Part shown: one piece after another, positions 7,599 through 15,568 of the stretch | How the letters are laid out: every line of letters starts with the position of its first letter | Position numbering within the stretch: the first letter of the stretch is position 1 | NCBI GenBank assembly: GCA_041651995.1 | Contig: JBAZID010000001.1 | Span: 372,001 to 436,000, forward strand | DNA length: 64,000 nt | From: Sulfuricella sp. | GTDB taxonomy: Bacteria > Pseudomonadota > Gammaproteobacteria > Burkholderiales > Sulfuricellaceae | Direction of reading: 5' to 3' | The notes under the pieces: model-generated | What the model was told of the DNA's origin: nothing | The model's database searches: none | What the model saw: only the letters and a program-made list of their open reading frames with translations | Made by a program: the position numbers and the translations under genes

Positions 7599-9512
7599 TT
7601 ACTGCTGCGCCACTTTCTGCTGGATGCGCACGATCACGAATTCCGCCGGCTTCAGTGGCGCGAATCCGACGATCACGATCACCTGCCCGCGGTCGATATC
7701 GTCCTGGGTCATGGTGTCGCCGAGCCCGCAACGCACGAAGTAGGCGTCGTTGGCCTTCTCGCCCTGGAATGCGCCAGCGCGGAACAGGCCATTCATGAAA
7801 CCGCCGATATTGGCGCGCAGCGAACCCCACAGCCGATGATCGTTGGGCTCGAACACCGCCCACTGGATGCCGTTGTAGAGGCTCTCCTCGATAAAGATCG
7901 CGGTACGTCGCACCGGCACATAGCGCCATTCGGGATTGGCCTTGGTCGACAGGGAACGCGTCCCCCATACCACCGATCCGTAATTGGGAAAGCGGCGCAG
8001 GCAGTTCACCCCGAGCGGGTTGAGCTGGTCCTGGTCGCTATCGTCGACAACGTATTCCAGCCCCACCAGGCCGCGCAGGCCGGTTTCGACCCCCGCCGGC
8101 GCCTTCCATACCCCGCGCGTGCCGTCGATGCGCGCCCACACGCCAGCGGCAATGGCCGATGGCGCCGCCAGCAGCGTCGCCGGTGCAGCCGGATTGGTGT
8201 CGGCGTTATAGAACGGGTTGCGCACCTTGGCCCATGGGTAGTACATGGCGGCGTAGGTAGAAGTGGTGGTGATCAGGGTATTGGCCTTGCCTGCCTGATC
8301 GAGCTCGAAACCAGGCTCGGGGTCGATGACCACCATCCGGTTCTTGGTATCCTCGGCATGGGCGATCGCCGCGTCGATGATGACATTGCCCGAACCATCC
8401 TTGGGCAGATACTGCCCAGGCAGCACCACGATGCTGGCATCGCGCACTTTCTTCATTTTGCTGAAGAAGGCCTGGTAGTCGGCCAGGCCCGGCGGATCGC
8501 CATCGTCGCCGCCAGCCAGCGCCACATCGGCTGCCATGGTGACCGGAATCACGTCGAAGCTGCCGTGGATTTCCGTGCCACCCGCGCCTACGCCCAGCTT
8601 GAGCAGCGTTGCCAGCTCGCCGGGGCGCACCACCACCGCGGAATCCGCGCCCTGCGTCCCCGACGTGATCGTCAGCTTGTTGGCGGCGAAAGCGGCGCCC
8701 GCGTTCTGATAGGCATTTTCCGAACCCAGCTCGCGGATGCAGCGCTGCAATTCATCGCGCACCTTGGTCGAGGTGCTGTACGACCCGCCCGGCGGCGGGC
8801 CAAGCGTGATGGTGCGCGCCCCCAGGTTGTCGATGTTCAGCGTCAGCTTCATGCCCTGATGCACATCGGTCCAGGTGATGGCGGCCAGATCGCCGGATTC
8901 GCTGCTGCCTTTCCGGTAATAGGTATTGGGGTTGCTCTTGAGCGGTCCGGCCAGGTCCACCCGGATCAGCTTCGACTGGGCATTGACCACGGTCAGCACA
9001 TAGCGGCTGTCGCTGCTGTCCATGCTCAGCCCGTCGAATACCTCTCCAGGAACAAAGGAGCCATCTTCCATGCCGCCCACTTCCAGCTTGAAGCGGTAAT
9101 TGTCGCCGGCATTGACCGATTTGACGCGAACGTCATCACCCCAGGCCCCGGCGCTGCTTGCGCTCACCGTCAGGACATTGATGCCCGCTGCCGGTCCGGT
9201 CGCACGCCCCAGCATCTGGGCCGCGCCCAGAGCCGAGCCAAGAGCGTTAGCCGCAAGGCGGGCGATGTAGGCCGCCTGCCCCCCGTTGAGATAGAACATG
9301 TTGACCGACAGACCCATGGCGTCGCTCTCGGACGCGATGCCGCCATAGGAATCGACATAATCATCCCATTTGGATATAAGCGAGGCCTCCCCGATCGGCC
9401 CCTTGTTGGTGTACCCCGCGAACAGCGCATTGGAGGTAGCCACACCTTCAATCGGCTTGGAACCGCTGGGGATTTCTTCAATATAGACGCCGGGATGTAG
9501 ATAGCTGGGCAT
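7599..9512 (-). CDS. Contractile tail sheath protein
   Basis: A 637-residue sheath protein, first gene of the injection-system operon. The N-terminus YLHPGVYIEEIPSGSKPIEG is the sheath signature, and the C-terminal 150 residues hold the conserved core: GVWARIDGTRGVWKAPAG, INCLRRFP-like LGVNCLRRFPNYGSVVWG, RRTAIFIEESLYNGIQW and the final KPAEFVIVRIQQ. The sheath contracts to push the tube. At 637 residues it is longer than the 350-500 residues common in Afp/PVC sheaths; the extra mass lies between about residues 100 and 330 and is beta-rich with repeated glycine/serine strands, probably surface-exposed on the contracted helix. Start at 9512 follows GAGGAACAAAGGT. Confidence 0.93.
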   Translation of the reverse strand: MPSYLHPGVYIEEIPSGSKPIEGVATSNALFAGYTNKGPIGEASLISKWDDYVDSYGGIASESDAMGLSVNMFYLNGGQAAYIARLAANALGSALGAAQMLGRATGPAAGINVLTVSASSAGAWGDDVRVKSVNAGDNYRFKLEVGGMEDGSFVPGEVFDGLSMDSSDSRYVLTVVNAQSKLIRVDLAGPLKSNPNTYYRKGSSESGDLAAITWTDVHQGMKLTLNIDNLGARTITLGPPPGGSYSTSTKVRDELQRCIRELGSENAYQNAGAAFAANKLTITSGTQGADSAVVVRPGELATLLKLGVGAGGTEIHGSFDVIPVTMAADVALAGGDDGDPPGLADYQAFFSKMKKVRDASIVVLPGQYLPKDGSGNVIIDAAIAHAEDTKNRMVVIDPEPGFELDQAGKANTLITTTSTYAAMYYPWAKVRNPFYNADTNPAAPATLLAAPSAIAAGVWARIDGTRGVWKAPAGVETGLRGLVGLEYVVDDSDQDQLNPLGVNCLRRFPNYGSVVWGTRSLSTKANPEWRYVPVRRTAIFIEESLYNGIQWAVFEPNDHRLWGSLRANIGGFMNGLFRAGAFQGEKANDAYFVRCGLGDTMTQDDIDRGQVIVIVGFAPLKPAEFVIVRIQQKVAQQ

Positions 9513-9845
9513 ACCTTTGTTCCTCCTCGCTCATAACTGACAAGTGACCATTCGATGATAATCAGCAAAAACCAGCCCGGGACATCAGGAACGAGACTTT
9601 CTTCCTGTTGCCATTACATGCAAAAGAAGCCGCTTTGGCGACGCAAAAAGAAATGCATGCGATTATCAGAATTTAATACGATTTGCATTGCAATACGATT
9701 ACGTAACGGCAATGTATAAAAATAACTTATCTAGGTCAAATTAATTTTTATACACAATCGGCCACGAAATGAATCCGGGCAAAACAATCGTATTAGACAG
9801 GCCGGAATTTCCCTTGGTTCAAAGCTTTGGCAGGGATATAAACTT

Positions 9846-9891
9846 GAAACGGCATTTCACCGCCAGGGACGCGAAGGTTCGCAAAGTAGCG
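9846..9891 (+). repeat. Dispersed repeat, copy 1
   Basis: This stretch (GAAACGGCATTTCACCGCC followed by AGGGACGCGAAGG and CGCAAAG) matches in reverse complement the stretch at 38746-38784 in another gap of the same window. Both are outside genes. It appears to be a copy of a scattered intergenic repeat family. Confidence 0.6.
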
Positions 9892-9968
9892 AAAAAGAGT
9901 CTCTTGCCGCACCGGGGTGCAAGCGATCAGGCATGCTGTCCCGGCCACGCACCCCGGCTTTGCAAATA

Positions 9969-9997
9969 ACAAAGGCATGCACAATGCATGCCCTTGT
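9969..9997 (-). terminator. Rho-independent terminator of the pseudouridine synthase-like gene
   Basis: Twelve-base arms (9969-9980 and 9986-9997, one mismatch) around a 5-base loop form a GGCATGC-core hairpin. Reading on the minus strand it is followed by the T-rich TTATTTG, and it lies 20 bases past the stop at 10018. Confidence 0.65.
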
Positions 9998-10017
9998 TCA
10001 TGGTGCGCCTATCCGGG

Positions 10018-10722
10018 TTAAAACCGCTCGCGCGGCATCAGATAACGCCATTGCCCCGGCGGCAACTTTCCCATCGACACACGTCCGATCCTGATCCGTT
10101 TCATGGATAACACCTGTAGCCCGGCCTGCTTGCACATATGGACGATCTGGCCGGGTTGCATGCCCTTGAGGGCAAAACGCAGCCGGGTTTCATTTTGCCA
10201 GCTGACCTTGATCGGGGGCAGTGCCCGGCCATTAAAATCGAGTCCGTGGTTGAGAAGCTTGAGGCCATCAGGGCGAATATCCCCCGCGACTTCCACAATG
10301 AATTCCTGCTCAAGCGTGGCGGCATCGTCGATCAGCTTGCGCGCCACTCGCCAGTCCTGGGTAAATACCGACAAGCCGCAGGCATTGCTCTCCAATGGCG
10401 CGCCCTGCGTCAGCCGGGCAAAGTGCTGCTTCAGCATGTGGATGCCGGAGGGGTCGTCAATCGCCCGCGTAGTGGCACAGATCAGTTGCTGCCCGGAGCC
10501 GGTATCCGGCGGCTGGTGCAACAAAAAGGTCGCCGGCTCAATCGGCGTGAGGCTGGCTTCCGGGTGGAGCTCAACCTTTTGCTGCAAGACTCTGAACTGC
10601 GGCTCTTCCACCACCTGACCGTCAACCGTCACCCAGCCGCCCGTAATATATAGCTCAGCCTCCCGGCGGGAGCAGGGGACTAATTCGGCGAGGCGTTTTG
10701 CAAGACGAACGGAGTCTGTCAT
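10018..10722 (-). CDS. RNA pseudouridine synthase-like protein, RsuA/RluF family
   Basis: A 234-residue protein with an N-terminal S4 RNA-binding domain (RLAKRLAELVPCSRREAELYI, key residues R-L-A-K-L-SRREA, then GWVTVDGQVV) followed by a pseudouridine-synthase-like domain. In RsuA/RluB/RluE/RluF enzymes the catalytic aspartate lies in a GRLDxxSxGLLLLT motif. Here the aligned stretch is PLESNACGLSVFTQD, so the expected Asp is a Glu and the preceding Arg is a Pro. From memory a subfamily in beta- and gammaproteobacteria shares this change. It may therefore be an RNA-binding relative that does not make pseudouridine, or use a different residue. Start at 10722; a terminator follows the stop. Confidence 0.75.
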   Translation of the reverse strand: MTDSVRLAKRLAELVPCSRREAELYITGGWVTVDGQVVEEPQFRVLQQKVELHPEASLTPIEPATFLLHQPPDTGSGQQLICATTRAIDDPSGIHMLKQHFARLTQGAPLESNACGLSVFTQDWRVARKLIDDAATLEQEFIVEVAGDIRPDGLKLLNHGLDFNGRALPPIKVSWQNETRLRFALKGMQPGQIVHMCKQAGLQVLSMKRIRIGRVSMGKLPPGQWRYLMPRERF

Positions 10723-10795
10723 GAAAAATTCAACCTGAAACTAAAGAACCGCATTGTAAACGCGCAAGCCGGGCTGCCACCTGTAAAATGCAAAC

Positions 10796-11032
10796 ATGGA
10801 TACCGTCAAAAAATCAGCCAGCCTTCCCGCCCTGGACGGCGTTACCCTTGAAGCGATCGTCACGCGGCTAGCCGGGACCATGGGTTGGGAAGCGATGGGT
10901 GCCGCCGTGCCAGTACGCTGCTTTACGCATGATCCCAGCATCAAATCCAGTCTGAAGTTTTTACGCAGAACGCCGTGGGCGCGCAAAAAAGTGGAGCAAT
11001 TGTATTTGCAGCAAACTAAGGCACTGATTTGA
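10796..11032 (+). CDS. VF530-family (DUF2132) DNA-binding protein
   Basis: A 78-residue protein of the VF530/DUF2132 family, small SAP-like helical proteins reported as DNA-binding. The family core is intact: LDGVTLEAIVTRL, MGWEAMGAAVPVRCFTHDPS and IKSSLKFLRRTPWARKKVEQLY, ending near residue 70. The gene is monocistronic between the divergent S4-domain gene and rppH. Function in the cell is not known to me; the family is widespread in proteobacteria as a stand-alone gene. Confidence 0.85.
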   Translation: MDTVKKSASLPALDGVTLEAIVTRLAGTMGWEAMGAAVPVRCFTHDPSIKSSLKFLRRTPWARKKVEQLYLQQTKALI

Positions 11033-11135
11033 TTGCCCGCCCCGTCCTTAAGTAATCGCCCAGGCACTGCGGCTTTCAATGCGGGGCAAAATGTGAAAAA
11101 ATTGCAGCAATCAGACGAATTCAGAGTGAAGTAAA

Positions 11136-11636
11136 ATGATAGACCAGGACGGTTACCGCCCTAACGTTGGCATTGTGCTATGCAATGCCAGGAACGAGGT
11201 ATTCTGGGGCAAGCGCATCCGGGAACATTCCTGGCAGTTCCCGCAAGGCGGCATCAAGTCCGGCGAGGCGCCGGACCAGGCGATGTATCGCGAGTTGCAC
11301 GAGGAAGTAGGACTGATGCCGGAGCACGTGCGGATTCTCGGCCGCACTCAGGATTGGCTGCACTATGACGTGCCACAGCATTGGGTCAAGCGCGAATGGC
11401 GCGGCAGCTACAAGGGGCAGAAACAGATCTGGTATCTGCTGCGTCTGGTCGGGCGGGATTGCGATGTCCGGCTGCGCGCCACCAGCCACCCCGAATTCGA
11501 CGCCTGGCGCTGGCATCATTACTGGATTCCGCTTGAATCAGTGATCGAGTTCAAGCGGAATGTCTACCGCCTGGCGCTGAACGAACTGTCCGCCTTCCTT
11601 GAGGCTGACCGGCAGGCAGACACCCTCTCCGGCTAA
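11136..11636 (+). CDS. rppH: RNA pyrophosphohydrolase RppH
   Basis: A 166-residue Nudix hydrolase of the RppH type, which removes pyrophosphate from the 5' end of mRNA and so starts RNase E-dependent decay. It begins MIDQDGYRPNVGIVLCN, the standard RppH N-terminus, and carries a complete Nudix box GGIKSGEAPDQAMYRELHEEVG (G-x5-E-x7-REUxEExGU, about residues 38-59). The later FDAWRWHHYWIPLESVIEFKRNVY is also RppH-specific. Length is within the 155-175 residues typical of the family. RBS is a modest GAAG 6 bases before the ATG. A stable hairpin follows the stop. Confidence 0.94.
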   Translation: MIDQDGYRPNVGIVLCNARNEVFWGKRIREHSWQFPQGGIKSGEAPDQAMYRELHEEVGLMPEHVRILGRTQDWLHYDVPQHWVKREWRGSYKGQKQIWYLLRLVGRDCDVRLRATSHPEFDAWRWHHYWIPLESVIEFKRNVYRLALNELSAFLEADRQADTLSG

Positions 11637-11663
11637 CGGCCATGGCAAAGCGCCGCCCCGGAT

Positions 11664-11692
11664 CATGAAACAGCGCTTCGCGTTGTTTCATG
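11664..11692 (+). terminator. Hairpin after rppH
   Basis: CATGAAACA and its exact complement TGTTTCATG enclose a GCGCTTCGCG core, giving a stable stem 28 bases past the rppH stop. No T-run follows, so termination is plausible but not certain. Confidence 0.45.
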
Positions 11693-11817
11693 CTTAAAGA
11701 TAAGAATATTAAACTTCCATCATCAAATCTTTTGATTAAACGCACAAAGCCATTCGAGTAGGATAAGGCCCAAAGCGGTACCTGACATTTGTCATGAAAT
11801 CACCAGAGGAGATGCGC

Positions 11818-12417
11818 GTGAACAATATCGAATACACCCCGATTGCCTCAACCACGCTGGAAAATGGAACCTCTTTCCACAGTACCGACCGGGTTTTCAA
11901 TCTGATCCGGCTGGATGATCCTGCCATCGCCGTGATGACAGATCTGAAAAAGGTGAGTGCGGTGACGATTGCCCAAAAAGCGCCCATCGATGCCGCCAAT
12001 TCGCGCATGAAGCACCGTGGCGTGCGTCTGTTGCTGGTGGTGGATGACGATGACACCGTGGTGGGCCTGATCACCTCCACGGACACTTATGGCGCCAAGC
12101 CGATCCAGCATATCCAGAAGCATGGCGGCACCTACCATGACATCCTGGTGCAGGACATCATGACATCCCAGAACAAGCTTGAAGTGATCCGCATGGACGA
12201 CATCAACCGGAGCCGTGTTGGCAATATCGCCGCCACTCTGAAGCAGACGGGCCGCGCCCATGCCCTGGTGGTGGACTTCAACGAAAAGGAAAACCGGCAG
12301 GTGATACGCGGCATCATCTCCGCATCGCAGATCGCGCGACAGCTGGATATCGACATCCCCACGACCGAAATTGCCCAGACTTTCGCCGAAATCGAGGCCC
12401 TGCTGGCAAGCGCCTGA
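11818..12417 (+). CDS. CBS-domain protein
   Basis: A protein of about 199 residues with two CBS motifs (about residues 40-85 and 115-185): AAN(S)RMKHRGVRLLLVVDDDDTVVGLITSTD and IAATLKQTGRAHALVVDFNEKENRQVIRGIIS (only the hydrophobic core and G-I/L-I-(S/T) ends are conserved). CBS pairs bind adenosine nucleotides and sense energy state; this one has no attached enzyme. I prefer the GTG at 11818 because AGAGGAG lies 6 bases before it; an in-frame ATG at 11794 would add 8 residues and has no good RBS. The gene is monocistronic and ends in a clear terminator. The partner is unknown. Confidence 0.82.
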   Translation: MNNIEYTPIASTTLENGTSFHSTDRVFNLIRLDDPAIAVMTDLKKVSAVTIAQKAPIDAANSRMKHRGVRLLLVVDDDDTVVGLITSTDTYGAKPIQHIQKHGGTYHDILVQDIMTSQNKLEVIRMDDINRSRVGNIAATLKQTGRAHALVVDFNEKENRQVIRGIISASQIARQLDIDIPTTEIAQTFAEIEALLASA

Positions 12418-12440
12418 CAGAGCCGCCAATTATCATTTAA

Positions 12441-12466
12441 AAACGGGGCTTCGGCCCCGTTTTGTC
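12441..12466 (+). terminator. Rho-independent terminator after the CBS gene
   Basis: Nine-base arms AAACGGGGC / GCCCCGTTT with a TTCG loop, followed by TTGT and T-rich sequence, 24 bases past the stop. Confidence 0.9.
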
Positions 12467-12501
12467 TTGTTATCACCGCGGGCTTGGGGTATTTTTGCAG
12501 C

Positions 12502-13683
12502 ATGACCGCCCCCATAAAACCCCGCGCTTTTCCCTTTCGCCTGGTTCTTTTCCTTGTAACGGTGATTCTGCTGGCGCTCGCCGCCTGGTACTGGACACGC
12601 CCGAAGCCTGTTGCTGTTCTGGTTTCGCCGGCGGAGCGCGGCACGGTTGAGGCCAACGTGGCCAACACCCGTGCCGGCACGGTGAAAGCCTGCCGCCGCG
12701 CCCGCCTGGCGCCCGCGGCAGGCGGGCAGATCGTGCGCCTGATGGTGCACGAGGGCGAGCGCGTCAGCGCAGGGCAAGTACTGCTCGAGTTGTGGAGCGA
12801 AGATCTGGTGGCGCAGGAAAAATTGTCACGGCAACAGCTCAATACCGCCCAGGCCAGAATTCACGAAGCCTGCACCGTTGCCGCGCAGTTCGAGCGCGAG
12901 GCGGCGCGTTCACGCCAGCTCAAGTCGCGCGGCTTTATCTCCGAGGCGCGTCTGGATCAGGTTCAGTCCGAAGCCCGCGCGCGCCAGGCCACTTGCGAGG
13001 CGGCCCGTGCCGATGCGGGGCAGGCGAAGGAGCGCATTGCCGTTGCCCGGGCCATGCTGGATCGAACCCAGTTGCGCGCACCGTTTGCCGGCATCGTGGC
13101 CGAAGTAACCGGTGAGCTGGGCGAATTTACCACGCCTTCGCCACCTGGCATCCCGACGCCGCCCGCGATTGACCTGATCGATGATTCCTGCCTGTACGTC
13201 AGCGCCCCGATTGACGAGGTGGATGCGCCGCAGGTGCAGGTCGGGATGGAAGGACGCATTACCCTGGATGCCATTGCCGGGCGTCATTTCCCCGGCAAGG
13301 TGCGGCGTATCGCACCGTATGTGCTGGACCTGGAAAAACAGGCGCGAACGGTGGAAGTCGAAGTTCAGTTTGACGACCCCGCGACGGCAAAAGGTCTGCT
13401 GGTGGGCTACAGCGCCGATGTCGAGATCGTTCATACGCGCCGTGCCAACGTGATCCGCATTCCGACCGCAGCCTTGCTGGAGGGCAACAAGGTGCTGGTG
13501 GCCGGCGCGGGGGAAAGCATCGTGAAAGAACGCCAGGTCCGGACCGGCCTTTCCAACTGGGAATACACCGAAGTGGCTGATGGCCTGAAGGAAGGCGACA
13601 GGATCGTGACCTCCCTGGACCGGCCCGGCGTCAAGGCGGGCGCGCGTGTCGTGGTGGAGCAGGCAAGCAAAGTCCAGCCATGA
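12502..13683 (+). CDS. HlyD/MacA-family periplasmic adaptor of an ABC exporter
   Basis: A 393-residue membrane-fusion protein with an N-terminal anchor (about residues 12-32, FRLVLFLVTVILLALAAWY). It has the split lipoyl domain (ARLAPAAGGQIVRLMVHEGERV at the front, LRAPFAGIVAEVTGELGEF after the hairpin), a helical hairpin rich in Glu/Arg/Ala (about 95-180) and beta-barrel and membrane-proximal parts. It would link the downstream ATPase and permeases to an outer-membrane channel. ATG at 12502 is preferred over an upstream alternative 18 bases earlier. It overlaps the ATPase gene by ATGA. No TolC gene follows; the nearest is at 33997-35277 in a separate operon. Confidence 0.88.
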   Translation: MTAPIKPRAFPFRLVLFLVTVILLALAAWYWTRPKPVAVLVSPAERGTVEANVANTRAGTVKACRRARLAPAAGGQIVRLMVHEGERVSAGQVLLELWSEDLVAQEKLSRQQLNTAQARIHEACTVAAQFEREAARSRQLKSRGFISEARLDQVQSEARARQATCEAARADAGQAKERIAVARAMLDRTQLRAPFAGIVAEVTGELGEFTTPSPPGIPTPPAIDLIDDSCLYVSAPIDEVDAPQVQVGMEGRITLDAIAGRHFPGKVRRIAPYVLDLEKQARTVEVEVQFDDPATAKGLLVGYSADVEIVHTRRANVIRIPTAALLEGNKVLVAGAGESIVKERQVRTGLSNWEYTEVADGLKEGDRIVTSLDRPGVKAGARVVVEQASKVQP

Positions 13684-14354
13684 TCCGCCTCGAGGGCATT
13701 CAGCGCGTTTTCCAGGTGGGCGATCAGGAAGTGCGCGCCCTGCGCGATATCAACTTGTCCATTGGCGCGGGTGAATATCTCTCCCTGATGGGGCCATCAG
13801 GCTCCGGAAAATCCACCCTGCTCAATTTGATCGGCCTGCTGGATCGCCCCAGCGCGGGTCTTTACCGGCTCGACGAGCGTGATGTGACCGGGCTTTCCGA
13901 CGAAGAACAAGCTCAGGTGCGGCGCGAGAAAATCGGCTTCGTGTTCCAGTTTTTTCATCTCATCCCCCGGCTTTCAGCGGCTGCAAATATCGAGTTGCCC
14001 CTGCTTCTGGCGGGTGTACCGGCGGATCAGCGCAAAAGCCGGGTGTCACGTCTGATCGAGGATTTCGGGCTGACCGGCCGGGACACTCACCGTCCCGACC
14101 AGCTCTCTGGCGGACAGCGCCAGCGTGTTGCGATTGCCCGCGCCACGGTGATGAACCCGGCGGTGATTCTGGCGGATGAACCCACCGGCAACCTCGATCG
14201 CGCAACCGGCCAGGAGGTGATGAACATTCTGGAAGGCCTTGCGGCGCGGGGCGTAACCCTGATTCTCGTCACCCACGATCCGGAAATCGGCAACCGCGCC
14301 ACGCGAAAATTGCGCATGGTGGACGGTAAAATCGTCGCGGATCAGCGGACATGA
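13680..14354 (+). CDS. ABC exporter ATPase, MacB/LolD type
   Basis: A 224-residue ATPase with Walker A GPSGSGKST (about residue 37), Q-loop FVFQFFHL, signature LSGGQRQRVAIARA, Walker B VILADEPTGNLD and the switch histidine in LVTHD. The pattern and length are those of the MacB/LolD/FtsE group, which serves FtsX-like mechanotransmission permeases. It is coupled on both sides by ATGA overlaps to the adaptor and the first permease. Likely substrates are lipoproteins, peptides or small toxic compounds; the sequence does not decide. Confidence 0.93.
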   Translation: MIRLEGIQRVFQVGDQEVRALRDINLSIGAGEYLSLMGPSGSGKSTLLNLIGLLDRPSAGLYRLDERDVTGLSDEEQAQVRREKIGFVFQFFHLIPRLSAAANIELPLLLAGVPADQRKSRVSRLIEDFGLTGRDTHRPDQLSGGQRQRVAIARATVMNPAVILADEPTGNLDRATGQEVMNILEGLAARGVTLILVTHDPEIGNRATRKLRMVDGKIVADQRT

Positions 14355-15556
14355 ACCTCGCCGATGTGCTGCGCTTTTCCTTTGCCAGCCTGGCCGGCGC
14401 CCGTACCCGCACCCTCTTGATGGTGCTGGCCATGTCCATCGGCGTAGCGGCGGTCGTGGTCCTGACCTCGCTGGGAGAGGGCGCGCGGGGCTATGTCGTC
14501 GGCCAGTTTTCCTCTCTCGGAACCAATCTGGTGATCGTGTTTCCCGGGCGTTCCGAGACCACGGGCAATCCCGGCATGCTGCTGGGGGAGACCCCGCGCG
14601 ATCTCACGCTCGATGACGCGCTGACCCTGACCCGCAGCCGCGCCATCCGCCGGATTGCCCCGCTTACCGTGGGCTCGGCGCTGGTGACCACGCATCGCCG
14701 TAACCGGGAAACCCCGGTGCTGGGTTCTACTGCGGAAATGCTGGAAATCCGCCACATGAGCATGGGGCAAGGCCGTTTCCTGCCCGGCGGCGATCCGCGC
14801 CAGGCCACGCCGGTGTGCGTGCTGGGCGCCAAGGTCAAGGCGGAGCTTTTCGGCACCCGGCAGGCGGTGGGCGAGTGGCTGCGCATCGGCGACCGGCGCT
14901 TCCGCGTGATCGGCGTGCTGGCGTCGCAAGGACAATCCATGGGCTTCGACACCGATGAACTGGTGATCATTCCCGTTGCTTCGGCCCAGATACTGTTCAA
15001 CACTTCGTCCCTGTTTCGCATTCTGGTCGAAGCCAGGAGCAGGGAAGACATAGCCCGCGCCAGGAGCGATACCGAGGAAATCCTGGCGAAACGCCATGAT
15101 GGCGAGCGCGATGTGACCGTCATCACCCAGGATGCGGTTCTCGCCACCTTCGACCGGATTCTGCGTGCGCTGACCCTGGCCGTCGCGGGGATTGCCGCCA
15201 TCAGCCTGGCAGTGGCCGGCATTCTGATCATGAATGTGATGCTGATCGCGGTGTCGCAGCGCAGGCAGGAAATCGGCCTGCTCAAGGCAATCGGGGCTGC
15301 CCCGGCACAGATTCGCGCACTGTTCTTTGCCGAAGCGGCAGTATTGTCCAGTGCTGGCGCGATGGCTGGACTGGTGCTCGGCATGGCCGGCAGTTATATC
15401 GTGGGGCGGATTTACCCGGTGCTGCCGCTCATGCCGCCGTGGTGGGCAGTGGTGGCCGCGTTCGGCACCGCCCTGGTCACGGGCATTCTGTTCAGCGTGG
15501 CACCGGCACGCCGTGCTTCCCGGCTGGACCCGGTCGAATCGCTGGCACGGCACTAG
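14351..15556 (+). CDS. FtsX/MacB-type ABC permease (first of a pair)
   Basis: A 401-residue permease with one N-terminal membrane helix (about 20-42), a large periplasmic MacB_PCD domain (about 45-240) and three C-terminal helices of the FtsX domain (about 275-395). The loop QRRQEIGLLKAIGA is the typical coupling motif to the ATPase. It overlaps the ATPase stop by 4 bases. The periplasmic core has the conserved GSALVTTHRRN and VCVLGAKVKAELFG segments. It shares design and several motifs with the next gene, suggesting an old tandem duplication that now forms a heterodimer. Confidence 0.9.
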   Translation: MNLADVLRFSFASLAGARTRTLLMVLAMSIGVAAVVVLTSLGEGARGYVVGQFSSLGTNLVIVFPGRSETTGNPGMLLGETPRDLTLDDALTLTRSRAIRRIAPLTVGSALVTTHRRNRETPVLGSTAEMLEIRHMSMGQGRFLPGGDPRQATPVCVLGAKVKAELFGTRQAVGEWLRIGDRRFRVIGVLASQGQSMGFDTDELVIIPVASAQILFNTSSLFRILVEARSREDIARARSDTEEILAKRHDGERDVTVITQDAVLATFDRILRALTLAVAGIAAISLAVAGILIMNVMLIAVSQRRQEIGLLKAIGAAPAQIRALFFAEAAVLSSAGAMAGLVLGMAGSYIVGRIYPVLPLMPPWWAVVAAFGTALVTGILFSVAPARRASRLDPVESLARH

Positions 15557-15568
15557 CAGGAAGCGGAT

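Larger units (their letters stand above)
9513..10017. promoter_or_regulatory. 505-base gene-free gap upstream of the eCIS operon
   Basis: No convincing gene lies here; two overlapping short ORFs (66 and 63 codons, opposite strands) have no ribosome-binding site or recognisable sequence. The part from about 9600 to 9775 is clearly AT-richer than the surroundings and is the likely promoter region for the minus-strand sheath operon. It contains the 9-mer AATACGATT twice in direct orientation (9675-9683 and 9692-9700, 17 bp apart) and once inverted (9786-9794). These are candidate sites for an unidentified regulator. I could not settle on a sigma-70 promoter with correct spacing. The right part holds a dispersed repeat and a terminator, listed separately. 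Confidence 0.5.

Noticed and set aside
7836..9500. Long plus-strand ORF (554 codons) opposite the sheath gene, and similar antisense ORFs at 1469-2878, 14342-16879, 22685-24427, 24575-26554 and 27317-29404
   Set aside because: They lie opposite well-supported genes, are rich in Arg, His and Ala as expected for antisense frames of high-GC coding DNA, and show no family motif.
1..9512. Reading the left region as a prophage or a type VI secretion locus
   Set aside because: No capsid, terminase, portal, integrase or lysis genes, and no TssJLM membrane-complex genes are visible; Pvc16 (DUF4255), the CIS tube-domain protein and the AAA+ ATPase together indicate an eCIS.
9769..9984. Two overlapping short ORFs on opposite strands in the gap upstream of the eCIS operon
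   Set aside because: No ribosome-binding site, no recognisable sequence, and one of them is formed largely by a dispersed intergenic repeat.
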